Below are positions 1-6,844 of a stretch of DNA of 14,522 nt, piece after piece. Every line of letters starts with the position of its first letter. Position 1 is the stretch's first letter. The notes below the pieces were generated by a model. The model ran no database searches and was not told the origin of the DNA. It saw only the letters and a program-made list of their open reading frames with translations. The stretch is taken from NCBI GenBank assembly GCA_964486335.1, contig CAZAMB010000032.1, positions 1 to 14,522 on the forward strand, given 5' to 3'. The translations under genes and the position numbers were made by a program. The stretch is from CAZAMB01 sp964486335 (GTDB lineage: Bacteria; Planctomycetota; Phycisphaerae; UBA1845).

Positions 1-37
1 GTCAAGTATCCCACACCGGAGAACACGCTCATAGTTT

Positions 38-274
38 CTTCAGCCCGCGCGGCCCGGCTCGCGCAGCGACGTTGGGTGCATCTCGATGCACCATTCCCGG
101 CCTAGCGCTGTTGCTCTTGAAAAGTGCCATGGTGTGACACTGCCCGCTCCGCGCCTCGCGGCGCCCCGCCTTCCCTAGAGGCACGCCGCATCGCGGCACA
201 GGACGTGTCAATGACGATAGAACCGAGGTATACTCATTCGACGGCCAGAAGTTCATCGATCCTTGACGCGCCGG
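38..274. repeat. Intergenic hairpin-rich repeat, copy A
   Basis: This is the first of three related copies (the others are near 1151-1396 and 2267-2422). It starts at CTTCAGCCCGCG and lacks the left arm of the GC hairpin found in B and C. It holds a perfect palindrome, GGTGCAT-CTCG-ATGCACC, at 75-92. A GC-rich foldback follows near 159-192, and similarity to copy B runs on to CATCGATCCTTG...GCGCCGG at about 274. No convincing gene lies within it: reading frames cross it on both strands, but differences between copies are not biased towards synonymous changes. It could be a non-autonomous mobile repeat or a transcribed structured element. Confidence 0.75.
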
Positions 275-449
275 GCGGGCAAAGCCCGTTGGGCGGGCTT
301 CGTCGGCCATTCGGTGGTGACGAGTGCGGCAGGCAAAGCCGGCCCGACCAGCAGCACGACCTTCCTGCCGTTCATTTGAGCGTGAAGGACTGCGATGAGG
401 ATACAATGGTGCATCAAGATGCACCCTACGCGACTACTCCAGCAAATAT
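275..449. other. Non-coding stretch with extra palindromes
   Basis: This stretch lies between repeat A and the first zinc-ribbon gene. It contains a short foldback, CGGGC-AAA-GCCCG, near 276-288. A second perfect copy of the GGTGCAT/ATGCACC palindrome is at 408-425, with loop CAAG instead of CTCG, so the palindrome is a recurring module independent of the rest of repeat A. No protein family was recognised in any frame. Confidence 0.5.
408..425. repeat. Isolated GGTGCAT-CAAG-ATGCACC palindrome
   Basis: A perfect 7-bp stem with a 4-base loop. The same arms occur at 75-92 with loop CTCG. In copies B (1197-1214) and C (2313-2330) one arm is GGCGCAT, which leaves a C-A mismatch on the plus strand but a G-T wobble on the minus strand. 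Confidence 0.7.
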
Positions 450-1142
450 GTGAGCCAATTGGAAACAACACGAAACAATGACGGCGACTATGGCGATACC
501 GCGAGAGTTGTAACACACCATTACAAGTCGTGCATTGATCGGACGACGCGTACGATTTGCAAAGTTTTGTTTATAGGATCGGGTACAGTTGTTGCAACTC
601 TTGGGGCGGCAGTTTGGTTTCAATCAAGGTCGCATTCGAACGGAACATTGAGGTCCGGAGGCACCGTTTGGCAGTGGACGTGGCAAAGTAATATCTGCGA
701 TAATGCGATCAATATAATCCTCACAAAACATGTTATTGGGATTTAAAATGAGCGCCTTGTTGATCTCATCAACATCGGCTACCCGCGATTGTGGGTATCA
801 TGGTTTGACACACGACCAATTGATTCCTGCGGTGTTCGTGTAATATCCGTAAACATATCCGTGGTGTGGTTGTTTTTGGTAGCCATGGCTTTCTGGATTC
901 ATCCTATTGTCGGTTTCCTTCGTTGGCGATTGACTCATTGGCGCTCCGCTACGCGAATCGGTTGCACAAAGTGTGGATATGATTTGCGATGTGCGGACTC
1001 GACCATTTGCCCCGAATGCGGCACGCCGATCGATCCGAAACAGCTTGAACGCATTCGTGGTATCAACCCGGTGTCAACCAACCCGACGAACCAAGTGACT
1101 GGAAACCAGAAACTGGAGACTGAAGAATCCCCGAAGACTTGA
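450..1142 (+). pseudogene. Membrane zinc-ribbon protein, interrupted by in-frame TAA
   Basis: Two open stretches in one frame (450-746 from GTG, and 747-1142) are separated only by TAA at 744-746. Read through, they match the layout of a common planctomycete family of unknown function. There is a hydrophobic helix near codons 40-57, an exported middle part, a Trp-rich stretch (PRLWVSW) and a second membrane helix near 136-155. A basic linker follows, then a cytoplasmic zinc ribbon CTKCGYDLR...CPECGTP. The second half could restart only at a weak TTG (789), so one gene broken by a nonsense mutation is the simplest reading. Two short genes, a sequencing error or readthrough remain possible. The last 45 codons are nearly identical to those of the gene ending at 2258. 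No Shine-Dalgarno sequence is seen. Confidence 0.55.
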
Positions 1143-1190
1143 CGTGAGCGAGCCGCGGGCTTCAGCCCGCGCGGCCCGGCTCGCGCAGCG
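1007..1190 (+). repeat. Direct repeat 1: zinc-ribbon gene 3' end plus GC hairpin
   Basis: About 184 bp starting at TTGCCCCGAATGCGG recur at 2123-2306 with a constant offset of 1116 bp, and I see only two mismatches. The repeat covers the second CPEC knuckle, the 40-residue tail of the protein, the stop codon and the hairpin CGCGGGC-TTCA-GCCCGCG. Upstream of 1007 the two genes are clearly different, so the boundary is sharp. Recent gene conversion or duplication is implied. Confidence 0.85.
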
Positions 1191-1396
1191 ACGTAGGGCG
1201 CATCTCGATGCACCATTCCCGGCCTAGCGCAATTGCTCTTGATAAGTGCCATTGTATGACACTTCCCATCTTGGCCATCGCGGCGCCCCGCCTTCCCCAG
1301 GGGCACGCCGCATCGCCGCAGGGGACCTGTCAAGGACGAGAAAACCGAGGTACACTTCGTCGACGGCTAAAAGCTCATCGATCCTTGCCGCGCCGG
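1151..1396. repeat. Intergenic hairpin-rich repeat, copy B
   Basis: This copy begins 8 bp after the stop of the interrupted zinc-ribbon gene. It contains three foldbacks: CGCGGGC-TTCA-GCCCGCG (1154-1171), GGCGCAT-CTCG-ATGCACC (1197-1214, one mismatch), and GCGGCGCCCC...GGGGCACGCCGC (1280-1311, stem with a 2-base bulge). It aligns with copy A up to about 1396. It could act as a transcription terminator for the upstream gene, but no T-run follows the hairpins. Confidence 0.75.
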
Positions 1397-1490
1397 TCAG
1401 CTAACTGGGGTCACAGAGTGGCGGCAGGCAAGGTCGTGGCCTGCAAACACGCGGCCCATAGAACTGCCGATGTTTTTGTACTATCGAACG

Positions 1491-2258
1491 ATGTCGTGGT
1501 TTAGAATCACAATCTTTGCGACACTTGTATTCTTGGGATTTGTAGTGGGTACAGGAGGGACTATCAGTTACCGTCATTCCTTGGAGTTTGAGTTTGGCGA
1601 TAACGATGAAGCAATTACTAAGCAGGTGCGGGATTGCGCTGCACTAGACCATGCGCGTTCAGGCCAGGTGAATCTTGAGGGTCCAGAGAAAAACGCGATT
1701 TTGACGAAGTGTTCTCATTCGGCGGCACGGAAAGGGATTACTTTTAATGTAAATGAAGGACTTGTAACTGTCTACTGGCGAAAGGCTTTCTCATGCGACG
1801 GGAGTAGTGAGAGGTTCTGCCCGAAATGCAGGACGCCGGCGTCCGTTCGACCGATCCGCGGCGGAGTGTGTCCTACCTGTCATCGCAAGAGCACGCCGTG
1901 GCGCATTCCTTTGTTGATTTCTGTTCTCGAAGTCGGCGAGATGTCTCCTTTTGAGTGTATGCGAATTATTAGAGTGCATACTCTGTCACTATGCCTTTTC
2001 ACATTCGTGATGGCATCGCCGCTGCTTCTTGGAGCTCGTAAGCGAGCAAGACTCCGACGACGGTTTCGGGATTGCGAATGTCCACGATGCGGATATAGCC
2101 TGGTCGGCTCCGTTTCAATGGCTTGCCCCGAATGCGGCACGCCGATCGATCCGAAACAGCTTGAACGCATTCGTGGTATCAACCCGGTGTCAACCAACCC
2201 GACGAACCAAGTGACTGGAAACCAGAAACTGGAGACTGAAGAATCCCCGAACACTTGA
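1491..2258 (+). CDS. Membrane protein with two CxxC zinc knuckle pairs
   Basis: 255 aa from ATG 1491 (MSWFRI), which places the start right before the first membrane helix. An in-frame ATG at 1470 would add 7 residues, and neither start has a clear ribosome binding site. Numbered from 1470, helix 1 spans about 11-30. An extracytoplasmic part follows, with an extra zinc-finger-like segment CPKC (117-120) and CPTC (134-137). Helix 2 is near 170-188. A basic linker then leads to the terminal zinc ribbon CPRCGYS (204-210) and CPECGTP (219-225), and a 37-residue polar tail. The helix-helix-ribbon layout is typical of planctomycete proteins of unknown function; the first knuckle pair is unusual. 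It is a paralogue of the broken gene upstream, with a shared 3' end. Zinc binding is inferred from the cysteines only. Confidence 0.75.
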   Translation: MSWFRITIFATLVFLGFVVGTGGTISYRHSLEFEFGDNDEAITKQVRDCAALDHARSGQVNLEGPEKNAILTKCSHSAARKGITFNVNEGLVTVYWRKAFSCDGSSERFCPKCRTPASVRPIRGGVCPTCHRKSTPWRIPLLISVLEVGEMSPFECMRIIRVHTLSLCLFTFVMASPLLLGARKRARLRRRFRDCECPRCGYSLVGSVSMACPECGTPIDPKQLERIRGINPVSTNPTNQVTGNQKLETEESPNT

Positions 2259-2306
2259 CGTGAGCGAGCCGCGGGCTTCAGCCCGCGCGGCCCGGGTCGC
2301 GCAGCG
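2123..2306 (+). repeat. Direct repeat 2: zinc-ribbon gene 3' end plus GC hairpin
   Basis: Partner of 1007-1190 at a fixed offset of 1116 bp, nearly identical. It includes the last 45 codons of the zinc-ribbon gene and the hairpin CGCGGGC-TTCA-GCCCGCG at 2270-2287. Confidence 0.85.
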
Positions 2307-2422
2307 ACGTTGGGCGCATCTCGATGCACCATTCCGGGCCTAGCGCTGTTGCTCTTGAGAAGTGCCATGGTGTGACACTTCCCGCTTTGCGCATCGCGGC
2401 ACAGGACGTGTCAAGGACGAAA
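2267..2422. repeat. Intergenic hairpin-rich repeat, copy C (shortened)
   Basis: Similar to copies A and B, but lacking about 34 bp present in both (GCGCCCCGCCTTCC... to the second CATCGC). In A and B that segment is bracketed by short direct repeats of the type TCGCGGC, so slippage or recombination between them explains the loss. The first part matches copy B, while the middle (GCGCTGTTGCTCTTGA, CCATGGTGTGAC) matches copy A, which makes C a mosaic. Between 2423 and the cytochrome stop at 2560 I see no gene and no clear terminator. Confidence 0.7.
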
Positions 2423-2559
2423 CGAGTCGAACCAGATGACGGCCCAGTTCATCCACGACGCGCGGACGCCCTCGTCTCCTCCTTGAAAAGCGAGGAAAAA
2501 GGGGAATCGAGCGTCATCCTTACGACAATTCCGCGAGTAAGAAAACCCTGCCCCGGCGA

Positions 2560-4485
2560 CTACGCCGCAACCCAAAAACGCCTCCCGCCGAAGACCAGCT
2601 TGCCCAACGTCAGCAAGACCAGCCCCAGTACGACAAGCCCCCATTCCGAAACCGTCGGAATCGACTGCGCTCCGCCACAAACGTCCGCAACGCCGTTCTG
2701 ATCCGCATCGACACAGTCCGTTCCGACGCCCGCCCAGGCAGCGCCCGATTCAGCAAGGCAATCACTCTCCGAAACAACTTCGCACGATCCGCCGGGCACG
2801 CAGCAAGCGCCCCCCATCGGCCCTACGTCAACACTCCGCTCCGCCATTTCCATCAGGTGCCCGTAGTGCGGCGGCGCAAGATCAACCAGCGGATTCCCGT
2901 GCCCGTCCAGCAGCCACTGCTTCGCGTCCACCAGCGGACGGAACGCACGACGATACAACACTCGCGCGCGAACCCGGATCAACCCGCCTTTGAGCGGCAG
3001 CGCGAAGCGATAGTCGGTTTCATCCGTGGCCAGTGCCGGAATGCGGTTGTCAAAAACAATCCCGGCCGCATCCGTGAAAAACGTCGGCGCGTTGCCGTCG
3101 CCATCGTGAATCAGCTTCGCATAGAGACGCCCCGGCAGCCCCGCGTAATACCCCAGCGCCGGGTTCCCCGCCCCACCGAGCGCGTGAACCACGCTCCCCG
3201 TCACCCGCGGAAGCGGTTGCGTCAGCGGGTTGTTCCCGTCTTGCCACGCCTCCACCAGCAAAATCATGTTCCGCACCGTGACGCCGGTCGGCACGTGATG
3301 ACCGACCCCGTTGTTGGTGATCCGCACATTCACCGCCAGCTCGTCGCCAACCACCTCGGTCTCCAACGCCAGTTCGACCGAGTTCTCCAGAAACTCCGGC
3401 GTCGTACCCAGAATCCGATGCGACCGAATCGAGCCGGCCGGACGCACCAGCGGCGGAAAAATCACGTTGCACAACGTCGTCCGATCCGTCGCGGGCATGT
3501 GGCATTCGATGCAGGTCGCGTAGTGCGGCGAGTTCGGATCGCTGTACGCCGAGTCGATCCATTCCGTATAGGTGGGCTCCGAGATGACCCCGGTATAAGA
3601 ATGGTCCTCGGCCGGATCGTTCTTATCTTGGTGACACGCAGCGCACACTTCGACGGCGAGTTGCGGCTGATACGAACCCCGCATCAGCGAAGGAATGGAA
3701 AAATCCGCGTCGGGAACCAAACCGTATTGAACTTGATGATACGACGGCCCCGCCGGACGAGTCACTGTCACCGCACCGGGAAACAACCCCGGAAAGTTGA
3801 TCTTCGAAACATCCACGTCGGCGATCTTGTGGCAGACTTCGCAACTCACCCCGTGACCCGCCGCCGCCGACGGCGGATCGTTCGGCCCGACCATTCCCGT
3901 GAACAGGTTGTTCAGCCAATGTTCCGGTTGATGACAGGCCGCGCACTCGCTGGCCGGGTTGGTCGCCGCAAACTCCGAATCGCGCACGTAAACAAATCCT
4001 CCCATGCCTCCCGCCGTGCCCGTGCCGCTGTAAGTGTCATGCGCCCAGGTGTTGAACCCCGCTTTGGCCATGGGCGTGCCCAGCCATTCGGAATACTGAT
4101 CGGGATGGCACGAACCACAATCTTCGGGAATGACAAACGCATAGCTCGCATCGTTATCCTGCGGCACGCGAGGAAGCCGAATCTCCACCCCCGTTGCACC
4201 GGCACTGACCGTCGCCGACGTGTTGAAGTATCCCTTCCTCGCCCCGACGATGACCAGCCCGCTCCCCGCTCCGACTTCCAGCGAATAAGTCCCATCAGCC
4301 GCCGTCGTCGTTTGCAAAAACGTCGCTTGAAGCGTCACCAGCGCCCCGCCGATGGGCGTGACTCCGTCAACTTCGAGAATTCGCCCCGATACCGGTGCGG
4401 CCTGAACCCCTTCACCCGCGAGATAAAGTGGGAAAACCCACGCGATCAATAGGAAAATACCGCAGTTCTTTCTTCCGACCTTCAT
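2560..4485 (-). CDS. Five-haem cytochrome c with sorting signal (c554/c'-like)
   Basis: 641 aa from ATG 4485 (MKVGRK), chosen because GGAGG lies 9 nt upstream and a signal peptide follows; 7 more residues are possible upstream. An N-terminal carboxypeptidase-regulatory-like beta domain (about 30-105; GGALVTL, ADGTYSL) precedes five CxxCH haem sites at 123-127, 181-185, 215-219, 281-285 and 325-329. The later motifs SHR (355-357) and NNGVGHHVPTG (391-401) recur in multihaem cytochromes of the c554/c' type. A planctomycete-type Cys motif (GACC...C...C, 559-603) precedes IPTVSEWG (609-616), a membrane helix and a GRR basic end: an IPTL/PEP-CTERM-like sorting and anchoring signal. It is probably an exported, envelope-anchored electron carrier or redox enzyme. 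The substrate is unknown and no partner genes lie nearby. Confidence 0.88.
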   Translation of the reverse strand: MKVGRKNCGIFLLIAWVFPLYLAGEGVQAAPVSGRILEVDGVTPIGGALVTLQATFLQTTTAADGTYSLEVGAGSGLVIVGARKGYFNTSATVSAGATGVEIRLPRVPQDNDASYAFVIPEDCGSCHPDQYSEWLGTPMAKAGFNTWAHDTYSGTGTAGGMGGFVYVRDSEFAATNPASECAACHQPEHWLNNLFTGMVGPNDPPSAAAGHGVSCEVCHKIADVDVSKINFPGLFPGAVTVTRPAGPSYHQVQYGLVPDADFSIPSLMRGSYQPQLAVEVCAACHQDKNDPAEDHSYTGVISEPTYTEWIDSAYSDPNSPHYATCIECHMPATDRTTLCNVIFPPLVRPAGSIRSHRILGTTPEFLENSVELALETEVVGDELAVNVRITNNGVGHHVPTGVTVRNMILLVEAWQDGNNPLTQPLPRVTGSVVHALGGAGNPALGYYAGLPGRLYAKLIHDGDGNAPTFFTDAAGIVFDNRIPALATDETDYRFALPLKGGLIRVRARVLYRRAFRPLVDAKQWLLDGHGNPLVDLAPPHYGHLMEMAERSVDVGPMGGACCVPGGSCEVVSESDCLAESGAAWAGVGTDCVDADQNGVADVCGGAQSIPTVSEWGLVVLGLVLLTLGKLVFGGRRFWVAA

Positions 4486-4665
4486 GGCTCCCATCCTCCC
4501 CTGCAACCACTACGACCCCGGCCTGACTCAACTCAGTTGGGTGTGCGTTTTTCAGCAGTCCCGTTTTTCAACGCCCTGTCGCCGTGCTGCATTCATCCTG
4601 CCCGGCGACAAAGCTCATCCGGCGCCAACAAACGACCCTGATCGCCGGAAAAGCGACAACACCGG

Positions 4666-4671
4666 ATTATA
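4666..4671 (-). promoter_or_regulatory. Candidate -10 box for the cytochrome gene
   Basis: A consensus TATAAT on the minus strand, about 180 nt upstream of the cytochrome start, borders an AT-rich tract. The best -35 match, TTGACG at 4695-4700, is 23 nt away, which is too far for a standard promoter. The assignment rests on the -10 and AT-richness alone. Confidence 0.35.
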
Positions 4672-4673
4672 GC

Positions 4674-4886
4674 CTATATGAATATATAAATATACGTCAA
4701 TATCTCGCCGAGTTCCTGCCGCCTCCTTTCAAGATGCCGATCCAACCTGCCCTGCAAATCGTGCGCCGCGGCACGGAATTCGCGGACTTCTTCACGCTCG
4801 TTATCGGGCCCTGATCGAAATGAAAAAGCGCCAACGCAACCAATCAAAAGGATTTGGACTCCGCGAAAGATAGGACCAACGAACAC
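4674..4886 (-). CDS. Possible small lipoprotein-like ORF
   Basis: 70 codons from GTG 4886. An N-terminal hydrophobic stretch contains LIGC, which resembles a lipobox. A charged segment with coiled-coil character follows (NEREEVREFR...RRRQELGEIL), and the C-terminus YIYIFI is encoded by the AT-rich tract. It begins 6 bp after the HAF-gene stop. No family is recognised, no clear Shine-Dalgarno sequence is present, and codon use is mixed. It could be a degraded gene or chance. Confidence 0.25.
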   Translation of the reverse strand: MFVGPIFRGVQILLIGCVGAFSFRSGPDNEREEVREFRAAAHDLQGRLDRHLERRRQELGEILTYIYIFI

Positions 4887-4892
4887 GCCTAT

Positions 4893-6176
4893 TCAACCGG
4901 CGTGGTCCGTTCCAAACCGCGCTTCAATGCGGTCGCAAACAAGATGATAGGCCAATTGATGAACCTCCTGCACCCGGTCGCTGGAGGCATGCTCGAATCG
5001 CCCCCGAAGATTTCGGAAACGCAGGATGACAATCGTCCCGCCCGTCAAGATCAGCAGCGTCATGACTACGGCACCGTATTCGGAGACCGCAGGGACGACG
5101 GTCGCGGGAGTCAGCAGGAAGGCATGCGCGAAACCCTCGGGGTTTGACCCCGACCCAACGACCCAGCCGGCATCGTTGATGTCTCGAGGGATTAAGTTCG
5201 TCCACCCGCTGTTTGCGGGAATCATCTCCTCCAGCAACTTGATGCCCGTCAGTGGAGAATAGACAAACCCGTGGAAGTCGCCCTCGCCGCCCTCGAAAGA
5301 CCACCCCACAATTTCGCCCTGATTGTTGATGGCTTCCGCGCTGCTCGTTACTCCCGGAAGTGTGTTTCCCAAGTCGGTCATCACAGATTTCGCCCACATG
5401 AACGCATGATATGGGGCGTTCTTTTCCGTCGTACGCTGCGCCCAACCGACGACGCTTCCGGAATCATTCAAATCAAACGCTCCGCTTCCTTCGCCGCCGA
5501 GCGTGCCAAGGTTAGTCATAATCCCGCTTTGCCAAATAAAAGCGCCGCCCGATGCTCCCCCTGTTGAGGACCCCCCGACCACCTGTCCGCTTTCATTGAT
5601 GTCCCAGGCGATGCTGTAACCGCCCCCGAGCGTACCGAGATCGGTGAGCGTTCCGTTTTCCCAGACAAAGGCGTGTTGGTCGCCGCCGCCGGCCGGCACC
5701 ACGAAGATCCCCACCACCTGTCCGGCGTCATTGATGCCGTTGGCACTCTTCGGCACCTGCGGCGGGCCGATCTCCGTCTGCACTCCGTTCTGCCAGATGA
5801 ACGCACGATTCGGGTCGCCACCGCCGACGATGCCCACCACCACGCCGTGATTGTTGATGTCCCAGGCTTCGCTCTGGGCCGTGGGAAACCCCAGCGTCCC
5901 CAGATCGGTCATCACTCCGTTTTCCCAGCGGTAGGCGTGGCGCAGTCCCTGCGATGTGTCGGCGCTGCCGACCACTTGCCCGCTTTCGTTGACGGCCAAG
6001 GCGACGCTGCTTAGGCCTCCGAAGGTGCCCAGATCGATGATGTTGTAGGTCAAGGCCGGTGGCGGCGGGTTCGGAGTGCCTTGTCCGCCGCGTATCCATG
6101 CCGGAAGTAGAAATAGTCCGCAGACGCCAATGAGGACGAACAGGAATGGCCGCCCAATGGGTATGACTCGATCCAT
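4893..6176 (-). CDS. Secreted HAF-repeat protein with chimeric C-terminus
   Basis: 427 aa from ATG 6176 (MDRVIP), chosen because GAGG lies 6 nt upstream and a signal peptide follows directly; a longer frame reaches 6212. The body is about seven imperfect repeats of the type DLGTLGG...A.DIN.SGQVVG...HAF.WENG.MT, the HAF family of predicted extracellular beta-propeller-like repeats, function unknown. Near 361-393 comes VPAVSEYG, a membrane helix and a basic end, resembling a PEP/IPTL-CTERM sorting signal. Such signals normally end the protein, but here 34 residues follow. Of these, 26 (EHASSDRVQEV...RIEAR) are identical in amino acids to residues 160-185 of the neighbouring GmhA, from a 78-bp DNA duplication. 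It lies 49 bp downstream of gmhA and is likely co-transcribed. Confidence 0.85.
   Translation of the reverse strand: MDRVIPIGRPFLFVLIGVCGLFLLPAWIRGGQGTPNPPPPALTYNIIDLGTFGGLSSVALAVNESGQVVGSADTSQGLRHAYRWENGVMTDLGTLGFPTAQSEAWDINNHGVVVGIVGGGDPNRAFIWQNGVQTEIGPPQVPKSANGINDAGQVVGIFVVPAGGGDQHAFVWENGTLTDLGTLGGGYSIAWDINESGQVVGGSSTGGASGGAFIWQSGIMTNLGTLGGEGSGAFDLNDSGSVVGWAQRTTEKNAPYHAFMWAKSVMTDLGNTLPGVTSSAEAINNQGEIVGWSFEGGEGDFHGFVYSPLTGIKLLEEMIPANSGWTNLIPRDINDAGWVVGSGSNPEGFAHAFLLTPATVVPAVSEYGAVVMTLLILTGGTIVILRFRNLRGRFEHASSDRVQEVHQLAYHLVCDRIEARFGTDHAG
4917..4994. repeat. 78-bp direct repeat, copy inside HAF-gene 3' end
   Basis: Matches 6259-6336 at 77 of 78 bases in direct orientation (offset 1342). It encodes, in frame on the minus strand, the C-terminal helix of a GmhA-type isomerase. 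Sequence outside these limits differs between the two copies. Confidence 0.95.
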
Positions 6177-6225
6177 GGCAAGCCTCGGAAGGATTATCCA
6201 AGGATACCACAAGCGTTGAACGACT

Positions 6226-6813
6226 TCAAGGTTGGCGTTTGGGCACGGACCGCACTATCCGCGCTTCAATCCGGTCGCAAACAAGATGATAGGCCAATTG
6301 ATGAACCTCCTGCACCCGGTCGCTGGAGGCATGCTCAACCCGAAAGCAAGACTCGCACCGCTCGGCCAGCGCGTTGCCCGCCTTTCCCGTGAAACCGATC
6401 ACGCACGCCCCGATCCCCCGCGCCGCATCGACCGCGCGGAGTACGTTCGGCGACCGCCCGGAAACGCTCAGCGCCCACACCACGTCGCGCTTCGTGACCA
6501 ACGCCTCGACCTGCCGGACGAACACCGACTCGAACGATAAATCGTTGCCGATCGCCGTCAGCGCCGACGTATCCGTCGTGAGCGCGACCGCCGGCAATGC
6601 CCGCCGGTCCTTTTTGAAGCGACCGACAAGCTCAGCCGCGATGTGCTGCGCGTCCGCCGCGCTGCCCCCGTTGCCGAAAAGATACAACCTTCCACCGTCG
6701 TCAAAGCAGGCGATGATTCGGTCCGCGATCCGTTCGAGCAGTCCAACCTGCCCACGCGCCGCTTCCACCGCCCGCACGTGCTCGGAAATCTGCTCGTTCA
6801 TATCTTGTGCCAC
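6226..6813 (-). CDS. gmhA: Sedoheptulose-7-phosphate isomerase
   Basis: 195 aa, the usual length for GmhA. It converts D-sedoheptulose 7-phosphate to D-glycero-D-manno-heptose 7-phosphate, the first step of ADP-heptose synthesis, in the cytoplasm. The SIS fold is shown by FGNGGSAADAQH (46-57) with AAELVGRF (59-66; E61 is the expected catalytic acid), TTDTS (79-83), SVSGRSPN (116-123) and the C-terminal QEVHQLAYH (168-176; H171 is the expected catalytic or metal-binding histidine). GTG at 6813 is supported by AAGGAG with 9 nt spacing. It lies 31 bp downstream of hldE on the same strand, forming a heptose operon. Its 3' 78 bp are duplicated in the next gene, and its last ten residues (IVRSVPKRQP) follow that repeat. 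Confidence 0.95.
   Translation of the reverse strand: MAQDMNEQISEHVRAVEAARGQVGLLERIADRIIACFDDGGRLYLFGNGGSAADAQHIAAELVGRFKKDRRALPAVALTTDTSALTAIGNDLSFESVFVRQVEALVTKRDVVWALSVSGRSPNVLRAVDAARGIGACVIGFTGKAGNALAERCESCFRVEHASSDRVQEVHQLAYHLVCDRIEARIVRSVPKRQP
6259..6336. repeat. 78-bp direct repeat, native copy in gmhA
   Basis: Partner of 4917-4994. This copy encodes GmhA residues 160-185, including the conserved QEVH motif, so it is the likely source. The two copies bracket the whole HAF-repeat gene. Confidence 0.95.
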
Positions 6814-6844
6814 ACCGAGGCACTCCTTGCGATCCGCAGACCGA

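Larger units (their letters stand above)
4486..4892. other. Intergenic region upstream of cytochrome gene
   Basis: The 407 bp between the cytochrome start and the stop of the HAF-repeat gene include an AT-rich tract (about 4664-4705) in a GC-rich setting. A perfect minus-strand TATAAT lies beside it. A doubtful 70-codon minus-strand frame (4674-4886) occupies the rest, and nothing was recognised at 4486-4660. Confidence 0.5.

Noticed and set aside
29..424. Minus-strand frames crossing repeats A, B and C that encode similar peptides (ARPGMVHRDAP...).
   Set aside because: The peptides are similar only because the DNA repeats are similar. Base changes between copies are not biased to synonymous sites, and the frames run through hairpins and the antisense of real genes.
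450..2258. CRISPR-like interpretation of the regularly spaced repeats.
   Set aside because: Only three long, imperfect copies over 1.1 kb apart with genes between them; no short repeat-spacer pattern.
1151..2422. Integron-like cassette array with the repeats as attC sites.
   Set aside because: GTTGGGT/C near the palindrome fits the GTTRRRY core in copies A and C, but copy B has GTAGGGC. No matching RYYYAAC partner site and no integrase were found.
2857..4452. A 531-codon plus-strand open frame antisense to the cytochrome gene.
   Set aside because: Its translation is Arg/His/Pro-rich with no domain, typical of the antisense of a high-GC gene. The minus strand has haem motifs, a signal peptide and a sorting signal.
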